DNA of 37,082 nucleotides, from assembly GCF_013155295.1 (NCBI RefSeq), contig NZ_JABJXT010000028.1, positions 1 to 37,082 of the forward strand, in the 5' to 3' direction. The stretch comes from Pseudogemmobacter hezensis (lineage in GTDB: Bacteria; Pseudomonadota; Alphaproteobacteria; Rhodobacterales; Rhodobacteraceae). This document shows, one piece after another, positions 1-7,049 of this stretch. How positions within the stretch are numbered: position 1 is the stretch's first letter; the number at the start of each line of letters is the position of its first letter. The position numbers and the translations under genes were made by a program. A model generated the notes under the pieces. That model saw only the letters and a program-made list of their open reading frames with translations. It made no database searches and was not told the origin of the DNA.

Positions 1-87
1 CTGCTTGAGCCGATCGGGAGCATCCCGCCAGCAGAGGCAGAAGCAAACTTCTACGCGGCTCTGGAAATTGAAGACATCGCCGCGTAA
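1..87 (+). CDS. IS3-family transposase OrfB, C-terminal end (partial)
   Basis: The first 28 codons read as the end of an IS3-family OrfB (DDE integrase-type transposase subunit): the segment LLEPIGSIPPAEAEANFYAAL matches the usual C-terminus that follows the last catalytic helix. The start and catalytic core lie outside the window. It stops 12 bases before a terminal inverted repeat at 100-126, so this is the right end of an IS element whose body lies to the left. Whether the element is intact cannot be judged from here. Confidence 0.85.
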   Translation: MLEPIGSIPPAEAEANFYAALEIEDIAA

Positions 88-99
88 CTAACCGTAATC

Positions 100-126
100 A
101 GCCTCCGGCAAACCCGGAGCGGTTCA
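100..126 (+). repeat. Right terminal inverted repeat of the IS3-family element
   Basis: These 27 bases are the reverse complement, with one mismatch (26 of 27), of the left end found at 36957-36983, and resemble the left ends at 13509 (minus strand) and 27197 (minus strand). They therefore mark the right boundary of the first IS copy. The next IS fragment begins directly after, with no ordinary sequence between. Confidence 0.8.
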
Positions 127-134
127 GATCGAGA

Positions 135-287
135 ATGGCAAGCAAGCGACCGAAGGCGGAAGAGATTGTCTCGAAGTTACGTCAGGTTGAGGTTCTGATG
201 GGACAAGGTCTGCCCCATCTGGACGTGATCCGGCGTATCGGCGTTGTCGAACAGACTTATTCCCGGATCAGGTCTCCTGGATCATAG
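135..287 (+). pseudogene. Truncated IS3-family OrfA (helix-turn-helix subunit)
   Basis: A 50-codon reading frame begins MASKRPKAEEIVSKLRQVEV and continues through the helix-turn-helix of an IS3-family OrfA of a different subgroup from the flanking copies. After the motif GVVEQTY, where family members continue with YRWRK, the frame runs into unrelated residues and a stop. OrfA is normally about 90-100 residues, so only the N-terminal half remains. A second degenerate copy of the same piece lies on the minus strand at 34741-34828. Not functional. Confidence 0.7.
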
Positions 288-528
288 AAGACGCGTCTCT
301 CAACCGCTAGACCCGTGGCAAATCCTATCTCAGATCATTCCCTTCAAGGGTCACGGCATAGCTTGGCATCCGATGAAGTTTCGTATCTGGAGCTCGGCCT
401 GCGAGGTGTGAGTCGGGTGCGGGTTCGCTTTCTTGGACGATGCGGCGAGATGGAACATGATGATATGGCCTTTCTGGGCTTCCGCGGCATTCAGGCGACG
501 CCGGAGAGGCTTGAGGGGCTGACACCTT
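288..528. other. Gene-free stretch between two IS remnants
   Basis: About 240 bases between the broken OrfA and the IS6 element. Short reading frames exist on both strands, but none shows a recognisable domain or a convincing ribosome binding site. It may be older IS or host DNA; I see nothing I can name. Confidence 0.5.
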
Positions 529-1342
529 AATACTGTCGCAAAATTTCGACTTTCTGCGCGCATGATATGTCAGCGTTGTCAGTGAGTCGGCAAAATTCGT
601 TTGGCGTGATCGAGTTCAAGTATGTGCACTCTCCGAAGTCCGTGATCCTGCACGCGGTTTTCTTCGACCTCCGCTACAGCGTCTCCTGCCTTGACCTGGA
701 GGAGATCATGGCAGAGCGCGGGGTGAAGATCGAGCACACTGCCCTGAACCGCTGGGTAGTAAAGTTCGCGCCGCTAATCGCGGCCCGGGCGCAAGCGAGG
801 AAGCGGCCGACCGCTGCATCCTGGCGGATGGATGAGACCTACATAAGGGTGAAGGGAAAGCGGACCTATCTTTACCGGGCCGTGGATCGCGCCGACCAAA
901 CCCTTGATTTCCTGCTTTCCGAACGCCGGGATCTGTCTGCTGCCCGGCGCTTCTTCAAGCGAGCGATCAGCACCAACGGCGTGCCGGACCGGATTGCAAT
1001 CGATAAAAGCAGTGCCAACCTGGCCGGCCTGCAGGCGGTTAATGTGATTCTGAAGTTCACCGGAAAAGGGCGCACAATCAAGGTGCGGCAAGTCAAATAT
1101 CCCAACAACATACTGGAACAAGACCACCGCTTCACCAAGCGGATCACAGCCCCGATGCCGGGCTTCAAGGCTTTCCACTCGGCGGCCGCGACTATCGCAG
1201 GCATCGAGACCGCCCACATGATCCGCAAAGGTCAAGTCGCGACCAACGGTGCCACCGCATTCCAGACCTTCACGAAGCTCGTAACATAAGACTGCCCGCA
1301 GATCAGACCATGCCGATACTCGGCAAAGTTTGCGACAGAACC
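529..1342 (+). mobile_element. IS6-family insertion sequence
   Basis: An approximately 814-bp unit around one DDE transposase gene, which is the normal size for IS6/IS26-type elements. The right end, read on the minus strand, begins GGTTCTGTCGCAAA (1342 to 1329). On the left, CTGTCGCAAA is conserved at 533-542 but the outermost four bases differ, so the left terminus looks degenerate. No clear 8-bp target duplication was found (528 side versus 1343 side). IS6 elements move by replicative co-integration and often sit at junctions of accessory DNA, as here. Confidence 0.75.
567..1289 (+). CDS. IS6-family transposase (DDE)
   Basis: A 240-residue protein, the usual length for the IS6 family. The N-terminal helix-turn-helix region (around LEEIMAERGVKIEHTALNRWV) is followed by the catalytic DDE domain: first Asp in WRMDETYIRVKG (near residue 90), second Asp in IDKSSAN (near 149), Glu in NNILEQDHRF (near 184), and the family-typical GKGRTIKVRQVKYPN and FHSAAATIAGIE segments. 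The first 25 or so residues match the family poorly and the left IR is altered, so the copy may be ageing, but the frame is open and all three catalytic residues are present. Confidence 0.9.
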   Translation: MSALSVSRQNSFGVIEFKYVHSPKSVILHAVFFDLRYSVSCLDLEEIMAERGVKIEHTALNRWVVKFAPLIAARAQARKRPTAASWRMDETYIRVKGKRTYLYRAVDRADQTLDFLLSERRDLSAARRFFKRAISTNGVPDRIAIDKSSANLAGLQAVNVILKFTGKGRTIKVRQVKYPNNILEQDHRFTKRITAPMPGFKAFHSAAATIAGIETAHMIRKGQVATNGATAFQTFTKLVT

Positions 1343-1343
1343 C

Positions 1344-1377
1344 CGCAAGTTCAGCCTCGAAAGAGGCGGAACTTGCG
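1344..1377 (-). terminator. Strong hairpin after the GntR gene, abutting the IS6 end
   Basis: Just past the GntR stop codon the minus strand can form a stem of CGCAAGTTC with GAACTTGCG (9 bp) plus an inner CCTC/GAGG stem with a TTTC loop. This has the shape of an intrinsic terminator for the minus-strand operon, but no T-run follows. The IS6 right end begins one base beyond the stem (1342), so a poly-T tail could have been displaced by the insertion. Confidence 0.5.
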
Positions 1378-1380
1378 CTC

Positions 1381-2133
1381 CTAGATCTCGGCTGCGGCCT
1401 TGCCTTCCACCCAGGTGGTGGGCAGATCCTCGGGGACCGGCTCGCCAAGCGTGGCATAGATCTTTCTTAGGATATGGCGCCCGTGCGAGACCAGATCCTT
1501 CCGGATCGCCTGCCGAGCCGCCTCGCCATCCCCGGCGCGGATGGCCGCGATCATGTCGTGATGGGGGTGCTTCAGGCCCAGTTTCGGCGCATCCTCGGTG
1601 TGCAGGAACCGCAGCGACGGGCCGCATTGCAGCCAGAGCGACCGCAGCAGCCCCTCCAGCACCGGCATGTTCGCCCGCCGGATCACCGCGAAATGGAATT
1701 GCTCGTTCAGTTCCAGCGCCAGATGGGTCTGGCCTTTCGAGCGTGCCTCCTCCAGCTGGGCATGCAGTTCAGACAGCTCGGGCGCGGCGGTGGCGTCGCC
1801 CGCCCGCGCGGCATGGGCCGCCGCGCGCCCCTCCAGTTCGATGCGCAAAGAGATGATCTCGATGAAGCGTGCCGGATCCTGCTGCGGCAGGGCGGCGGCC
1901 CCGCGTTCATCCATGACCAGGATCCCGTCCGAGATCAGCCGGTGCACCGCATCGCGCACCGGGGTCGGACTGACCCCCATCTCCTCGGCCAGAGTCCGGT
2001 AGATCAGCTTTTGCCCCGGCGCCAGCTGGCCGGTCATGATCGCGATGCGCAGCCGGCCATAAATCTTGTCCGCCAGGCTTTCGTGCTGGATGGCACCGAC
2101 AAGGGGGTCTGGACTGGAGCTTTCTTTCTGCAC
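1381..2133 (-). CDS. GntR-family transcriptional regulator, FCD subfamily
   Basis: A 250-residue regulator of the FadR/FCD branch. The N-terminal winged helix-turn-helix (about residues 15-80) contains the family pattern YRTLAEEMGVSPTPVRDAVHRL; the C-terminal all-helical FCD effector domain (about 90-225) carries the expected histidines (QFHFAV, HHDMI, SHGRHI) that usually bind a metal and a small carboxylate ligand. The start is GTG, with AGCAGG six bases upstream. It lies last in the minus-strand cassette, 102 bases after the amidohydrolase, and is the likely local regulator of the 2236-12177 genes. The palindrome at 12190-12225 is the best operator candidate. The ligand is unknown, but is probably the imported substrate or a metabolite of it. 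Confidence 0.88.
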   Translation of the reverse strand: MQKESSSPDPLVGAIQHESLADKIYGRLRIAIMTGQLAPGQKLIYRTLAEEMGVSPTPVRDAVHRLISDGILVMDERGAAALPQQDPARFIEIISLRIELEGRAAAHAARAGDATAAPELSELHAQLEEARSKGQTHLALELNEQFHFAVIRRANMPVLEGLLRSLWLQCGPSLRFLHTEDAPKLGLKHPHHDMIAAIRAGDGEAARQAIRKDLVSHGRHILRKIYATLGEPVPEDLPTTWVEGKAAAEI

Positions 2134-2213
2134 ACAAAACCTGCTTTTTGTCTTGGGATGACCCGAGCGTTAGACGCACGGGACGTGGACTTCAACCAAT
2201 ATAGCCGGGCGCA

Positions 2214-2229
2214 CGCGGGGAATCCCGCG
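2214..2229 (-). terminator. Short GC hairpin between amidohydrolase and GntR genes
   Basis: CGCGGG pairs with CCCGCG around a 4-base loop, seven bases after the amidohydrolase stop in the minus-strand sense. It has no T-run, so it may be an attenuating or mRNA-stabilising stem instead of a full terminator, and could lower expression of the regulator relative to the genes before it. Confidence 0.35.
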
Positions 2230-2235
2230 CGAAAC

Positions 2236-3306
2236 TCACAGCGCCAGCCGGTAGGTTTCCAGTGCCGTATCATGGAACAGCCAGCGGCGTTCGTCCACAG
2301 ATGCGCCGCCTGCCAGTTTTTGGAAGGCGTTCCAGCAGGTGGCGTAGGAATAGGCCCCCTTGTCCACCGGAAAGTTGCTCTCGAACATGCAGCGCCGCGC
2401 GCCCATCACCTCGATGGCGGTCTCGATCCAGGGCCGCCAGTCCCCGGCCAGTTGATCCGAGCCCGGAGGCCGGTCGCGCAGGTGATATCCGCCAAAGCCG
2501 ATCTTCATGCCCAGCCCCCCCAGCTTCAGCCGCACATTCGGCAGCCCGGCCAGCGGTACCAGCCCCTTGCGCCATTCGGCAAAGACCTCGTCGCGCCGGG
2601 TGGCATTCGGGCCTGCGCCAAGGATGCCGCCCAGATGGTCAAGCACCAGAACGGTATCCGGAAAGGCCCGGGCCAGATCGACGAATTCGTCCAGCTGGCT
2701 GTGGTAGATCCAGGCATCGAAGCTCAGCCCGAAACCCGCCAGTCGCGCAAAGCCGCGCCGGAACTGCGCATCGCCCAGCAATCCGCGCGGCGGCACGATG
2801 GAGGTGGTGCGGAAGGCGGGATCCGGATGCCAGACTGCGCTTTGTCGGATGCCCCGAAACCGTCCGCCGCCCCGTTCGACATGCAGCCGCAACAGCGCGT
2901 CGAGGCTGTCCGGCGGCAGGCGCAGATCGGCATGGCCGATGATGCCTGCCGCGATCCGGCAGGGGCCGAAATCACCGCTGTCCGACATGGCCGCCACTCC
3001 GGCCACGAATTCGGTCTCGCCTGCGGGCCGCAGCGCCTCGGGGCCGTGACCGCGCCACATAGAGCGGCATTCAGCAAAGACTGTGGCCACGATGTTGTGG
3101 CCCGCCGAGACATCGGCCAGGTAGTCGTCGAACATGTAGCGCCCGCGCGCCCCCTGCCAGAGGTGATGGTGGGGGTCGATGATCGGCTGGCTGGGATCAA
3201 GCGCCGTCTCCGGCTCCAGCGCCAGCCAGTTCGGGCGCACTGCGATATGTAATGCCGCCTGCTGTGCCGGGTCGATATGTCCGCCCTTGGTTTCGGGATC
3301 CGACAT
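2236..3306 (-). CDS. Amidohydrolase-family (COG3618) metal-dependent hydrolase
   Basis: About 356 residues from the ATG at 3306, one base after the upstream ATPase stop; a longer frame upstream is only overlap with that gene. The start of the TIM barrel shows PIIDPHHHLWQG (His cluster near residues 46-48) and later DHLGG and ESNFPVDKG, the pattern of the amidohydrolase-2 family that includes lactonases such as 2-pyrone-4,6-dicarboxylate hydrolase, L-fucono- and L-rhamnono-lactonases. It probably opens a lactone or cleaves a similar ester/amide in the cytoplasm (no signal peptide). Its place at the end of an importer operon suggests that it acts on the imported compound or a product of the ThDP and SDR enzymes. 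Exact reaction unknown. Confidence 0.85.
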   Translation of the reverse strand: MSDPETKGGHIDPAQQAALHIAVRPNWLALEPETALDPSQPIIDPHHHLWQGARGRYMFDDYLADVSAGHNIVATVFAECRSMWRGHGPEALRPAGETEFVAGVAAMSDSGDFGPCRIAAGIIGHADLRLPPDSLDALLRLHVERGGGRFRGIRQSAVWHPDPAFRTTSIVPPRGLLGDAQFRRGFARLAGFGLSFDAWIYHSQLDEFVDLARAFPDTVLVLDHLGGILGAGPNATRRDEVFAEWRKGLVPLAGLPNVRLKLGGLGMKIGFGGYHLRDRPPGSDQLAGDWRPWIETAIEVMGARRCMFESNFPVDKGAYSYATCWNAFQKLAGGASVDERRWLFHDTALETYRLAL

Positions 3307-3307
3307 C

Positions 3308-4015
3308 TCAGGCCACCTCCAGCCATTTGCGGCGGATATCGCCACGGTTTTCCATCTCCGCGGCCGGTCCGGCAAAGACGATGCTGCCATGGCCCATGAC
3401 CATCACATCGCTTGCGACGCGCATCGCCATACTCATTTTCTGCTCGACCAGCAGCACGCCCACGCCCCGGGTCTGGATGTCGCGGATCACCTCGGTCACC
3501 GTATCGACGATCTTGGGGGCAAGGCCCTCTGTCGGCTCGTCGATCAGGATGACCAGCGGATTGGTCAGCAGGCTGCGGCAGATGGTCAGCATCTGCTGCT
3601 CGCCCCCCGACATCAGCCCGGCCAGCTGGTTGCGGCGTTCCCGGAGGCGCGGAAAATAGCTGAACATGTCCTCGCGGGTCCAGCGGGCTGCGCCCGCCAC
3701 CCCGGGCTGGACGCCCATAGCGAGGTTCTCATCGACCGTCAGGTTGGAAAACACCTGGCGCTCCTCCGGCACATAGGCGAGGCCCGCGCGGCAGATCCGG
3801 TCGGCCTGCGCGCCGCCGATCTCGCGTCCGGCCAGCCGCACCGACCCGCGCGATCCGGGCAGAAGCCCCATCATCGCCTTGAGCAGCGTTGAGCGCCCCG
3901 AGCCGTTACGCCCCAGCAGCGCGGTTACCTTCGGCTCGGGCATGGTGAAATCGACGCCATGCAGGATATGGCTCTTGTCATAGAATGCGTGAAGCCCGCC
4001 GACTTGAAGCAGCAT
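3308..4015 (-). CDS. livF: HAAT-type ABC importer ATPase (LivF-like), Walker A Lys replaced by Arg
   Basis: A 235-residue ATPase whose start overlaps the LivG-like stop as ATGA. It has the LivF layout: Walker A at 36-43, Q-loop EERQVFSNLT, signature MSGGEQQML (135-143), Walker B VILIDEPTEGL (155-165) and LLVEQ where other ABC ATPases carry the H-switch. The Walker A reads GRNGSGRST: the phosphate-binding lysine is arginine (residue 41, codon CGC on the minus strand). The rest of the protein is intact, so this does not look like decay. Together with the altered signature in its partner it suggests one weak or non-hydrolytic ATP site. Substrate family (amino acid, urea, aromatic acid, other) is not determined. 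Confidence 0.9.
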   Translation of the reverse strand: MLLQVGGLHAFYDKSHILHGVDFTMPEPKVTALLGRNGSGRSTLLKAMMGLLPGSRGSVRLAGREIGGAQADRICRAGLAYVPEERQVFSNLTVDENLAMGVQPGVAGAARWTREDMFSYFPRLRERRNQLAGLMSGGEQQMLTICRSLLTNPLVILIDEPTEGLAPKIVDTVTEVIRDIQTRGVGVLLVEQKMSMAMRVASDVMVMGHGSIVFAGPAAEMENRGDIRRKWLEVA

Positions 4016-4773
4016 CAGACGACCCCCTCTCCCAGATAGGCGGTTTGAACATCGCGGTCGGCGCGCACCTCCTCGGGGGTGCCGGTCGCAAGAATGCGGC
4101 CATAGACCAGAACCGAAACCCGGTCGCAGATTCCGAAGACCACATCCATGTCATGTTCGACCATCAGAAGCGTGCGCCCCTCGGTCAGACGGCGGATCAG
4201 ATCGACCATATAGGCTGTCTCCTCTCGCGACATGCCCGCCGTCGGCTCGTCCAGCAGCACCACCGCCGGATCGGTGGCCAGCGTCATGACGATCTCAAGC
4301 GCGCGCAGCTCCGAATAGGCAAGATCGCCGGCGATGGACGCGCTGCGGTGGGTCAGCCGCACCGAGTCCAGCAGCGCCATGGCCTCGTCACGGATGCCCC
4401 GCATCCGGCCAACCGGCCGCCACAGGTTGAAGCGGATGCCATGGCGGGCCAGAATCCCCATCATCACATTGTCGAGCACCGTCTGGCGGGCAAAGACATT
4501 GGTGATCTGGAAGGATCGCGACAGGCCCATCCGGTTGATCACCGTGGGCGACAGTCCCGAGATGCGGCGGTCCTGCAACCGGATCTCGCCCTCGGTCGGC
4601 AGGAACGCCCCCGAGATCAGGTTGAACAGCGTCGATTTCCCCGCGCCATTCGGCCCGATCACCGCATGGCGCGAGCCTTGGGCAACCTCCAGATCGACGC
4701 CCTGGATGATCGAAAGGGCACCGAAGCTTTTCTTCACTCCGCGCAGGGACAGGATGCTTTGTGCGGCAGTCAT
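4015..4773 (-). CDS. livG: HAAT-type ABC importer ATPase (LivG-like)
   Basis: 252 residues from the ATG at 4773, which overlaps the LivM-like stop as ATGA; a longer frame upstream is only read-through of that gene. Walker A GPNGAGKST (40-48) is canonical, Q-loop at RSFQ (89), Walker B VVLLDEPTAGMS, and an H-switch LMVEHD. The ABC signature, usually L-S-Y/G-G-E/Q, here reads LAYSE (151-155), with Ser in place of the conserved Gly. It forms the ATPase pair with the LivF-like protein and is translationally coupled to it. Confidence 0.9.
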   Translation of the reverse strand: MTAAQSILSLRGVKKSFGALSIIQGVDLEVAQGSRHAVIGPNGAGKSTLFNLISGAFLPTEGEIRLQDRRISGLSPTVINRMGLSRSFQITNVFARQTVLDNVMMGILARHGIRFNLWRPVGRMRGIRDEAMALLDSVRLTHRSASIAGDLAYSELRALEIVMTLATDPAVVLLDEPTAGMSREETAYMVDLIRRLTEGRTLLMVEHDMDVVFGICDRVSVLVYGRILATGTPEEVRADRDVQTAYLGEGVV

Positions 4774-6032
4774 GCGGCTTCTCCCTCGGGCAGGATTTCG
4801 GTTGCGGCGGGACCGGCCCAGACGGCGCGGCTGGCCGCGACGGCATGGCGTAACAGTGCGATCCCGACCCCAAGCGCCAGCACCGGCAGGCCGATGGTCA
4901 CCACCGAAACCGGCGCCCAGCTCCGACCGAACATCTGGAACTCGGGCAGGGTCGCGGCGGAGGCGGCGGCCATCTTGTAGGATGGCGCGAAGAGGATCTC
5001 GACCGCATGGACGATGAACACTGTGCCACAGGTCACAATGGCCGCCCCCAGCAGGAATTGCGCATAGGGCAGTGCCAGCCGCTTCCAGTCCAGCCTGTGA
5101 CGGGCGCGATAATGGCTTTGCAGCACGCCCCCGATGCCGTTGGGCGCATAGAGGATGACCAGCACGAAGATCAGCCCCTGATAGAACATCCAGGCCGTCG
5201 TCGCGCTCGACACCCAATAGGCGAAAAGGGTGAAGACAACCGCCCCGACCGCCGGACCGAGGAAGATCGAGGTCCCGCCGACAAAGGCGTAAAGCACCGC
5301 CTGCGACGAGGTCTGCATCCCGAAGATGGTGAAGTTTGCGGTCTCGCTCGACATTGCCGACAGCCCGCCCGCAACCCCGGCAAAACCGGCCGAAAGGGCA
5401 AAGATCAGCACCTTGCTGCGCTCGGCATCATAGCCCATGAACCGCACCCGCTGTTCGCTGTCGCGGATCGCCAGCGTCAGCAGGCCAAAGGGCGTGCGGG
5501 TCAGGTAATAAAGCGCGCCCAGACACAACAGCACCCAGGCCAGCGTAAGGTAATAGACCTCGATCGTCGCGCCAAAGCTGAACCCCAGCGAGGGCATCCG
5601 CATCGAAGAGATCCCAGCCTCTCCACCGAACATCCCCGTCCAGCGCGGCGCGATTACATGCAAAAGCTCCGCCAGCGCCAGCGTGATCAGCGAGAAATAG
5701 GCCCCCGCCCGTTTGGTCGCGAAATAGCCGAAGGCAAGGCCGGTGATCAGCCCGACCAGCCCGCCAAAGGCCGGCAGCAGCACGGTGGGGACGCCCAGAC
5801 CCTCTTCGACCGCGCGCATCAGATGCAACGTGCCGAAGGCCCCCAACCCGAAGAAGGCGGCATGGCCGAAGGATAGCATCCCCGCCTGACCGGCCAGCAG
5901 GTTGAATGCCGTGGCAAACAATGCCGCCACCAGCGCGGTGATCAGGGTGAACTGCAACCCGAGGTTCAGGAACGGCGGCAGCGCGACCAGCAGGATCAGC
6001 ACCGCAGGAACAACCAGATAGGAAAGACGCAT
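4770..6032 (-). CDS. livM: HAAT-type ABC importer permease (LivM-like) with C-terminal extension
   Basis: A 420-residue inner-membrane permease with the LivM core: N-terminal membrane segments, FNLLAGQAGMLSFGHAAFFGLGAF, and the EAA-like loop around EQRVRFMGYDAERSKVLIFALSAGFAGVAGGL. The core ends at GLIFVLVILYAPNGIGG, near residue 305, where LivM proteins usually stop. About 110 further residues follow, with two more hydrophobic segments (around FLLGAAIVTCGTVFIV and VVTIGLPVLALGVGIALL). It lies three bases after the LivH-like stop. The extension is an in-frame part of the gene, not a frameshift product. Confidence 0.9.
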   Translation of the reverse strand: MRLSYLVVPAVLILLVALPPFLNLGLQFTLITALVAALFATAFNLLAGQAGMLSFGHAAFFGLGAFGTLHLMRAVEEGLGVPTVLLPAFGGLVGLITGLAFGYFATKRAGAYFSLITLALAELLHVIAPRWTGMFGGEAGISSMRMPSLGFSFGATIEVYYLTLAWVLLCLGALYYLTRTPFGLLTLAIRDSEQRVRFMGYDAERSKVLIFALSAGFAGVAGGLSAMSSETANFTIFGMQTSSQAVLYAFVGGTSIFLGPAVGAVVFTLFAYWVSSATTAWMFYQGLIFVLVILYAPNGIGGVLQSHYRARHRLDWKRLALPYAQFLLGAAIVTCGTVFIVHAVEILFAPSYKMAAASAATLPEFQMFGRSWAPVSVVTIGLPVLALGVGIALLRHAVAASRAVWAGPAATEILPEGEAA

Positions 6033-6035
6033 CGT

Positions 6036-6977
6036 TCAGTTCCTCACGCCCAGAATGCCCGCCGGACGGCTGAGCAGAATGATCAGCATCAGAAGGAAGG
6101 GCACCGCCCCCGAGATGACCGAAATCGGAACCGTCATCAGCCCGCCAACCCCGTTGGCCCAATCGCCCAGCCCGACCCGTGCCGCCAGATCCGCAAGGCG
6201 GAAATCCATCCCCACCGTCAGCGAGGTCAGCACCCCGATCCCCAGCGAGGCGATCAGCGACCCCGCAAGCGATCCCAGTCCCCCGACCACCACCACGACA
6301 AAGACAATCGCCCCCAGCTCCAGCGCCATGTTCGGGCTGGTCGGGTAGAAGGCCCCGGCGACCGCTCCGGCCAGACCGGCAAGCCCCGCACCCAGGCCGA
6401 ATACGCCGGTAAAGATCACCGGCACATTGTGGCCTAGCGCCTGGGCCATGGTCGGGGCCCGTTCCGCCGCCCGCACGATCAACCCGGTGCGGGTGTGTCT
6501 GAGCAGCAGGAACAGCAGCGTGAACATCGCCACCGCGACCAGCGCGATGAACAGCCGGTAAAACGGATAGCTCATCCCCGACAGAGTAAAGGCCGAGAAA
6601 TCCAGTGCGGGCGGCAGGGTGTAGTTCACCGGGAAATTGCCGAAGAACAGCTTGATCCCCTCTTCGATGACCAGTGCCAGCCCGAAGGTCAGCAGCAGTT
6701 CATGACCGTGACCAAAGCGGTGGACGCGGCGCAGCAGATAGCGCTCGATCAGCATGCCGAAGCAGGCGACCAGTATTGGTGCCGCGATCACTCCGGCCAG
6801 AAAGCCAAAGCGCCCCGAGATCGCATAGGCAAGATAGGCGCCCAGCATGTAAAACGAGGCATGGGCAAAGTTCAGCACCCCCATCATGCCGAAGATCAGG
6901 GTCAGCCCTGCCGAAATCATGAACAGCAACAGCCCGTAGACAATGCCGTTCATCAGGGAAACGAGCACGAAATCCAT
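6036..6977 (-). CDS. livH: HAAT-type ABC importer permease (LivH-like)
   Basis: A 313-residue polytopic membrane protein with the LivH landmarks: an N-terminal GIVYGLLLFMISAGLTLIFGMMGVLNFAHASFYMLGAY segment, the cytoplasmic loop RTGLIVRAAERAPTMAQALG, and a Gly-rich GAIVFVVVVVGGLGSLAGS segment. It pairs with the LivM-like permease to form the translocation path. It follows the Tat-exported binding protein by 72 bases and begins the tightly packed run permease-permease-ATPase-ATPase. Confidence 0.92.
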   Translation of the reverse strand: MDFVLVSLMNGIVYGLLLFMISAGLTLIFGMMGVLNFAHASFYMLGAYLAYAISGRFGFLAGVIAAPILVACFGMLIERYLLRRVHRFGHGHELLLTFGLALVIEEGIKLFFGNFPVNYTLPPALDFSAFTLSGMSYPFYRLFIALVAVAMFTLLFLLLRHTRTGLIVRAAERAPTMAQALGHNVPVIFTGVFGLGAGLAGLAGAVAGAFYPTSPNMALELGAIVFVVVVVGGLGSLAGSLIASLGIGVLTSLTVGMDFRLADLAARVGLGDWANGVGGLMTVPISVISGAVPFLLMLIILLSRPAGILGVRN

Positions 6978-7049
6978 GCGAGATACCTTTCGGATTGTGG
7001 TCCCACCCAGGGGTGCGCACGCGATGGCACCGCAGGGCAGGAAGGGGGG

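Noticed and set aside
315-563. Three overlapping 66-71 codon frames before the IS6 element
   Set aside because: Mutually antisense, no family resemblance, no ribosome binding site; probably non-coding remnant DNA.
1474-3252. Long plus-strand open frame (592 codons) opposite the GntR and amidohydrolase genes
   Set aside because: It is antisense to two well-recognised genes, rich in Arg/Pro/Gln/His as expected for GC-rich shadow frames, and has no domain.
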